Shown here piece after piece: positions 59,191 to 64,000 of a DNA stretch of 64,000 nt (its first letter is position 1; the number at the start of each line of letters is the position of its first letter). A program made the position numbers and the translations under genes. The stretch lies in contig CP136061.1 of assembly GCA_032622095.1 (NCBI GenBank), positions 221,187,148 through 221,251,147 on the forward strand, read 5' to 3'. This DNA is from Siphonodentalium dalli (lineage: Eukaryota > Mollusca > Scaphopoda > Gadilida > Siphonodentaliidae). The notes below the pieces were generated by a model. It did not search any database. It was given only the letters and a program-made list of their open reading frames with translations, and had not been told where the DNA came from.

Positions 59191-59804
59191 CTAGAAGGTG
59201 ACCCAAATTCGTCCGGGCTTTGACCTTGAATTGGCCATTTTGAAGGTCAAGGTCAATTGGGGTCACGATTTGACCAGTCCAAAAACACTGCCCGGACAAA
59301 AGTACCCGACAAACGTGCCCGTCGAAATCCATCCGGTTTTACCCGATTTGACCTTGAATTTATCATTTTGAAGGTCAAGGTCTGGTCGGGGTCACGATTG
59401 GACCCGTCCAAAACAATCAGTGGACAAAAGTAATCCCACATATCAAATTTCGTCGAAATCCCATCAAAATTGGCGATTTGACCTTGAAGTTACCCGATTT
59501 CAAGGTCAAGGTCACGTCGCACGGGCAAATGAATATGCTTAAGAGACTCGCCATAAGAAAGTACCCCCACATACCAAGTTTCATCGAAATCCCGTGATAT
59601 TCGGGCGTTTGACCTTGAAATTACCCGATTTCAAGGTCATGGTCACGTCGCACGGACAAATTAATAGGCCTATGCCAGTTCTCGGCCGAAAATACCCCCA
59701 CATACCAAGTTTCATTGAAATCGGTTCGGCCGTTTTCGAGTCCATCGCGAACACACAGACACACAGACAGACACACAGACAGATCTTCCAAAATATATAA
59801 TAGA
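59191..59804 (-). mobile_element. Helitron (Heli-C type), downstream half of a composite
   Basis: 614 bp. On the minus strand it begins TCTATTATATATTTTGGAAG, then a CTGTGTGT run, and ends AAGCCCGGACGAATTTGGGT then CACCTTCTAG. It contains about nine TCAAGGTCA or TGACCTTGA motifs. Its TC start is joined directly to the CTAG end of a different Helitron (59805-60266). Confidence 0.85.
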
Positions 59805-60198
59805 CTAGCCGATGAGCCCGACGTTGTCCGGGCTATTCAAAAAAAAAAAATTCAAGTCGATAGCTCTACCCAGCCCGACGTTGTCCGGGCTATTCAAAAA
59901 CCAAATTTCAAGTCGATAGCTCCACCCGTTTCCGAGATCTCGTCTGCGCATGCGCGAAGCTGACGTCGCACGAGCTCGGCGACCCGATAAAATTCGTATC
60001 CGGGGCAAGATACATTCACATACCAAATTTAAAGTCGATAGCTCCACCCGTTTCCGAGATCTCGTCTGCGCTTGCGCGAAGCGGGCGCCGCACGGGCTCG
60101 CCAATACGACAACGACGACCGCCTGGTCAAACTACACACACGTACCAAGTTTCGTCCCGATCGGTTGAGAATCGTAGATTTGTATTAATGACATACAT

Positions 60199-60243
<45 letters not shown>

Positions 60244-60266
60244 GGTCTTCAAAAATATATATGAGA
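59805..60266 (-). mobile_element. Helitron (Heli-A type), upstream half of a composite
   Basis: 462 bp. On the minus strand it begins TCTCATATATATTTTTGAAG after an A, then a long CTGT run, and ends with the GCCCG-stem hairpin and TCATCGGCTAG. It belongs to the family of the 31.5-33.6 kb array. The pair as a whole sits between A and T on the host sequence. Confidence 0.87.
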
Positions 60267-61401
60267 TATGGCTGGATATTTTCTAACTGATGATAATTTC
60301 AGTCCAAAACATTGACCGAAAGTGGTATAATATTTGACTTTGGTCAAAAACAACAAATTGCATATTAAATACGGGACAGAATGTCAAACAACACGAACAA
60401 TTTCAGTATAGTTTTATAGCTTTGGTATGTAATACCGAACTCATGTTGTGTCAGGTATAACGTTTCCAATTGTAAAATGTGTTTTACCTGTACCCGTCTA
60501 TAGACAACAAGGGCTCTGAGTTGAAAATATAGATATTTCCAAATATAGAAGACAGTACTTTTGAACTTATATATTTCTACCTTTACATTTGAAATGTATA
60601 AAAGTCACGAGCTAGATTGTGGACAACCGTAAATGCCATGCATGTTCATCATTATCGGGTCAACTATAATTACATTAAAATCTTCAATTCGGAACGTAGC
60701 AAATGTGGTTGTATAATGTGCAATGCAGTTAATTGAACGCAGTGCACTGCATGCATGCGTACCGGCAAGAAACATCATGGGCAATGACGTTGTAAGACTC
60801 TGATATGAGGCTTGTATCGCACAACATCTTATATTATTTTATTTAGTACAATGCCCTGCATATGTCTGACATGTCTGTCAGACACGTACGATAAATTATA
60901 AGAAAAACCGCTATATATACGCAGAGTCTATAATATATATCATGCGCGCGCATGCAAGCGCGCGGGTATACAACCGAATTTTATTGAACTATATCAAACC
61001 ACCATCGCACACCTTATTTCATTATTATATATATTCATTGAAGTGTGTCTGGACGAGATGCGAACGACCAATCAGTGAGTGACGTGGCTAGAGGGTCTCC
61101 GTGGGGGTGGGGGATATTACCCACCTTAAAATTTCCGATTACACCGGCGCCTATACCTCAACCAGACAAAATCCAAGTTCGGAAAACCCCGTTTGCAACC
61201 CCTTAGAAAGTTTTCAAAATGGTATACCTCATGTTTTCCAACTGCTGGAAATTTCCAACCCGACACTTCCAACTTATATATGGCCATTTCAGTATTCAGT
61301 CATTCAGGGCGGAATTTGTAATATTTTAGCGTATCTGAAACCTGTGATCTTTGCGTGGCAATGGGACAACACGAATAGTTCAATGAGAAGATGGGAAACA
61401 C
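60267..61401. other. Non-coding stretch
   Basis: A repeat fragment at 61085-61135 is the inverse of the C-tract repeat at 24567-24640. The 108-codon plus-strand frame at 61101-61427 starts in this repeat and runs into the next element, so it is not accepted as a gene. Confidence 0.5.
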
Positions 61402-62621
61402 CACAGGCCCCTGGAGAAAATTACTAAGATACCAATATAGACTATACAGGTACCAGTGTAAAGGTTCCAATGGTCGATTTTGGCTAAAACCACACCAACT
61501 ATCAAAACCCTATAATACATTCTAGAAATAGATAATTGCAGAAAAATATCCTCAGTTGTGTCTTATAATATTGGCAATAACATTATCTTTCATTCGACAT
61601 AGAACTCGGCGAAATTGAACGAATCGAAGTCGAGATATCCCACGTAAACTAGCGAAATCTACCGAAGAAATCGGATCGTAAATCTCCCTGTCCACTCAGA
61701 GGCCTTTGACCTATAGTTATAAAATCAATATTTTCGAGCAATAATTTGTCGCGAACGTGTACTTAAAGGCGATGACATAACCTATAAATGCTCATATATG
61801 TTCCGCTAGTCATTCCGAAGCCATCCATACCATTTTTAATTCATCCGATGCGTTTGTTCCCAATTTTTCAACTTTATTCATCAAACGAATTCCAGAAACA
61901 AGACGTGTCTGGGACTGGCAAACAAATTTGACCGGCTTGCTGATTGATTGACAATAATCGAGAGTAAAGTTCACAAATGATGGCTTGAAAAAATCAATAT
62001 GCATAGATATCTGATAGAGTATTGGAGAAACACTTGAAATATTTATTTTCTCTGTACCCTGCTGTACCAAGAAGTTTATCTGATTTAAAAACAGAAGTGA
62101 ACTTGAAAGTATAGTTCAATAATTGGAATTTGCTTTGATACAATATTAAAATTCTGGGAATTCCACGTGGCCTTGACCCGTGCATTCTTGTTTTACTGTC
62201 GCTTTCAATATTTACTTCCAGTCATCAAACAAGTTTAAAAATTAGGCACAAACACATCGAATGAAATAAAAAAAAAGGTATGGGTGGCTTCGAAATGACT
62301 CGTGGAACATATATGAGCATTTATAGGCAATGTCATCGCGTTTAAGTACACGTTCGCGACAAATATTTATTTTATAACTAGGTCAAAGGCCTCTGAGTGG
62401 ACAGGGAGACTGACGATCCGATAAATTTCTTCGGTAGATTTCGCTAGTTTGCGATAGGATATCTCAACTTCGATTCGTTCAATTTCGTCTGAGGATATAT
62501 TTATTCTATAATTTAGTAGAGGTTTGATAGTTGGTGTGGTTTTAGCCAAAATCAATCATTGGAACCTTTACACTGGTATAGTCCATATTGGTATTTTAGT
62601 AATTTTCCACAGGGGCCTGTG
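61402..62621. mobile_element. hAT-like element with long inverted arms, 1,220 bp
   Basis: The termini are CACAGGCCCCTG and its inverse. The flanks are GGAAACAC (61394-61401) and GGAAACAT (62622-62629), an 8-bp target duplication with one mismatch. Inverted arms cover about 61402-61840 and 62275-62621. The left arm has roughly 60 extra bases. The 430-bp centre holds the open frames described next. No transposase is recognised. Confidence 0.75.
61810..62121 (-). pseudogene. Coding-like fragment in the centre of the hAT-like element
   Basis: About 103 codons are open on the minus strand, with protein-like composition: alternating hydrophobic and polar residues, cysteines at DYCQS and FVCQS, and a lysine-rich end. 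A second minus-strand frame (61994-62185) is also open over part of it. I recognise no domain. It may be a decayed transposase piece, a captured host exon, or chance. The frame stops inside the left arm. Confidence 0.25.
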
Positions 62622-64000
62622 GGAAACATCACATCAGCGTGTGACGTAAAACACCGAAAGTAATTTTGGACTCGCGGCGACACAACGTAAAAATCGTAAA
62701 AGTTCGAAGAACTATAATTCACAAAGTATATGTTTAGAAAAAATCTAATTTGAAATTCTTCACCGTTGATATACATGTAGAGCAGAGTGTGACGATGTAA
62801 AGTTGGCCATATGCACGACGCAATGGCATTTATAACTTCCGGTGCTTTGATCCCACTCAAAGGTGCCGATGTAAGAAGACACACTATATCTTAAATCATA
62901 ACATTGTGGCTCGGGTCAGCTGTTTAAGTCGTTAGTCGCCACATGCAACACTCAGTTTATCTACAGTTTGTATATGTTGTATCTAATATGTTGAGTAATA
63001 TCTGTTATCAAAGAAATGTGATATCACGTGTTATCACGCGGGGCACGTGCTGTTATGGCATCAGCTGCTTGGAGTCCTTCATCTTTTCCTTCTGCCAGAC
63101 GTCTGCTACTTGACCTTAAAATGATGCAGCACGTGCTCTGTATATACAATTAAGTGATTTTTGACAGACAGGAATGTGACATGATTCCATCTTGTATATA
63201 TACACTACCAGTCATTTCTTCTCATTCCGGAATTACTCAGTTGCTCAGTGTTGTGTTACGGGTCAGCTGTGATTTTTCTATGAATTCATTACTGCCCATG
63301 GGAGTATAGGGGACGGCACAGCGCTTCACAGTTGGCCTATTGCATTTCCAACTAATTTAGGAGGATCAATTCAGAGTTAGTTGATGGGGGTTTAAAGTCA
63401 CTTTCAACAGCTTCTGTCATACCGTGACATACGATGAGACCTAAATTGCGGTGATCATTGAGAGATACACGACGCGGGAGAACGGTTTCAAAACAAACAA
63501 ACCAAAACTGTGGATTGTATACAATTACTCATACAACTTGGACATCTGGACGAGTATGTGCATGACTTAGCAAAATTCTTTCACATTCTTGCATGAATAC
63601 GCTCATCGTGCATTACGACAACAGGAAGAGATATAACAGTTTGCTTAATATCATCCATCCGGACGGCGCGACCATTAAAATTCCAGTGTCACTTTTTCAT
63701 TAGCTTACATCTGAACGATCTCTCGCGAACAACGCGATGTGTTGCGTGATCTAACTGAAGTGGCGGAAATATCTCGTTAAATCTCATCTCCAAACGATAT
63801 TTTATGACGTCTGCGTTGGTGCACGATTGGCATTAATTTGTAAAGACGCATCAGTTATCACACAGGTTGCCGTACCAGATAATTGCCCCTTTATCAGTAC
63901 AAATTGTACTGTACAATAGCTCGAAAGTAATAAATTATACCCACTGACAAATTTATATATAGGGTCTATCTTCTTGGTTACCAGTTTCAACAACAGCAAC
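62622..64000. other. Non-coding stretch, possible regulatory segment inside
   Basis: Largely unique sequence with more CpG than the AT-rich left end. It contains the E-box and TATA cluster listed separately. No exon is supported, and the window ends without a gene start I can defend. Confidence 0.4.
63025..63202 (+). promoter_or_regulatory. Cluster of three CACGTG E-boxes upstream of a TATA motif
   Basis: CACGTG occurs at 63025-63030, 63044-63049 and 63130-63135. TATATATA follows at 63195-63202, and initiator-like TCATTCC follows about 25 bp later. Two of the E-boxes are 19 bp apart. CACGTG is bound by bHLH-zip factors such as USF, MITF/TFE and Myc. No downstream coding exon is visible in the window, so promoter function is inference only. 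Confidence 0.25.

Noticed and set aside
60196-60241. CAGA repeat as an independent microsatellite or array
   Set aside because: It is the CTGT run near the 5' end of the Heli-A element on the minus strand.

Overview
The window reads as eukaryotic nuclear DNA from an invertebrate animal, most likely a marine one. The evidence is AT-rich gene-poor sequence, many TATATA, homopolymer and trinucleotide tracts, several miniature inverted-repeat transposon (MITE) families, and abundant non-autonomous Helitrons. The species cannot be named from sequence alone. I found no convincing protein-coding gene, rRNA, canonical tRNA or CRISPR array. No open frame exceeds about 250 codons. The longest ones are repeat translations: a GAT/GAC tract near 28.6-29.0 kb, Helitron modules near 31-33 kb, and a minisatellite near 56-57 kb. 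The window is probably intergenic or one very long intron.

Layout. 1-18 kb is AT-rich and holds TTAA-target MITEs of at least three terminal types, four copies of a near-perfectly palindromic TA-target (Tc1/mariner-like) MITE, and short tandem arrays. 18-31 kb holds a second TTAA foldback family, a 40-bp-arm hairpin, degenerate dispersed repeats, and an unusual density of G or C homopolymers. 30.9-35.0 kb is a Helitron cluster, with four complete elements and one truncated element joined head to tail. 35-41.8 kb is mostly apparently single-copy non-coding DNA with one tRNA-like SINE head. 41.85-52.28 kb is a tandem segmental duplication. The second copy carries a 2.85-kb Helitron, a hAT-like MITE and a short LINE tail that the first copy lacks. 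The first copy carries a 1.0-kb TTAA-target insertion that the second lacks. 55.3-57.9 kb is a 50-bp minisatellite with an exact 566-bp higher-order duplication. 59.2-60.3 kb is a composite of two different Helitron families. 61.4-62.6 kb is a hAT-like element with long inverted arms. 63.0-63.2 kb has an E-box cluster upstream of a TATA motif.

The most interesting signal is the Helitron biology. Six direct CTAG|TC junctions join elements without any intervening base, as expected from rolling-circle read-through rather than separate insertions. Internal modules vary in number between monomers. A paralogous empty site shows exact insertion between A and T. The Helitron families also carry many copies of motifs matching the NR5A/ERR nuclear-receptor half-site (TCAAGGTCA) and the NRF1 palindrome (CGCGCATGCGCA), so they could spread regulatory sites.
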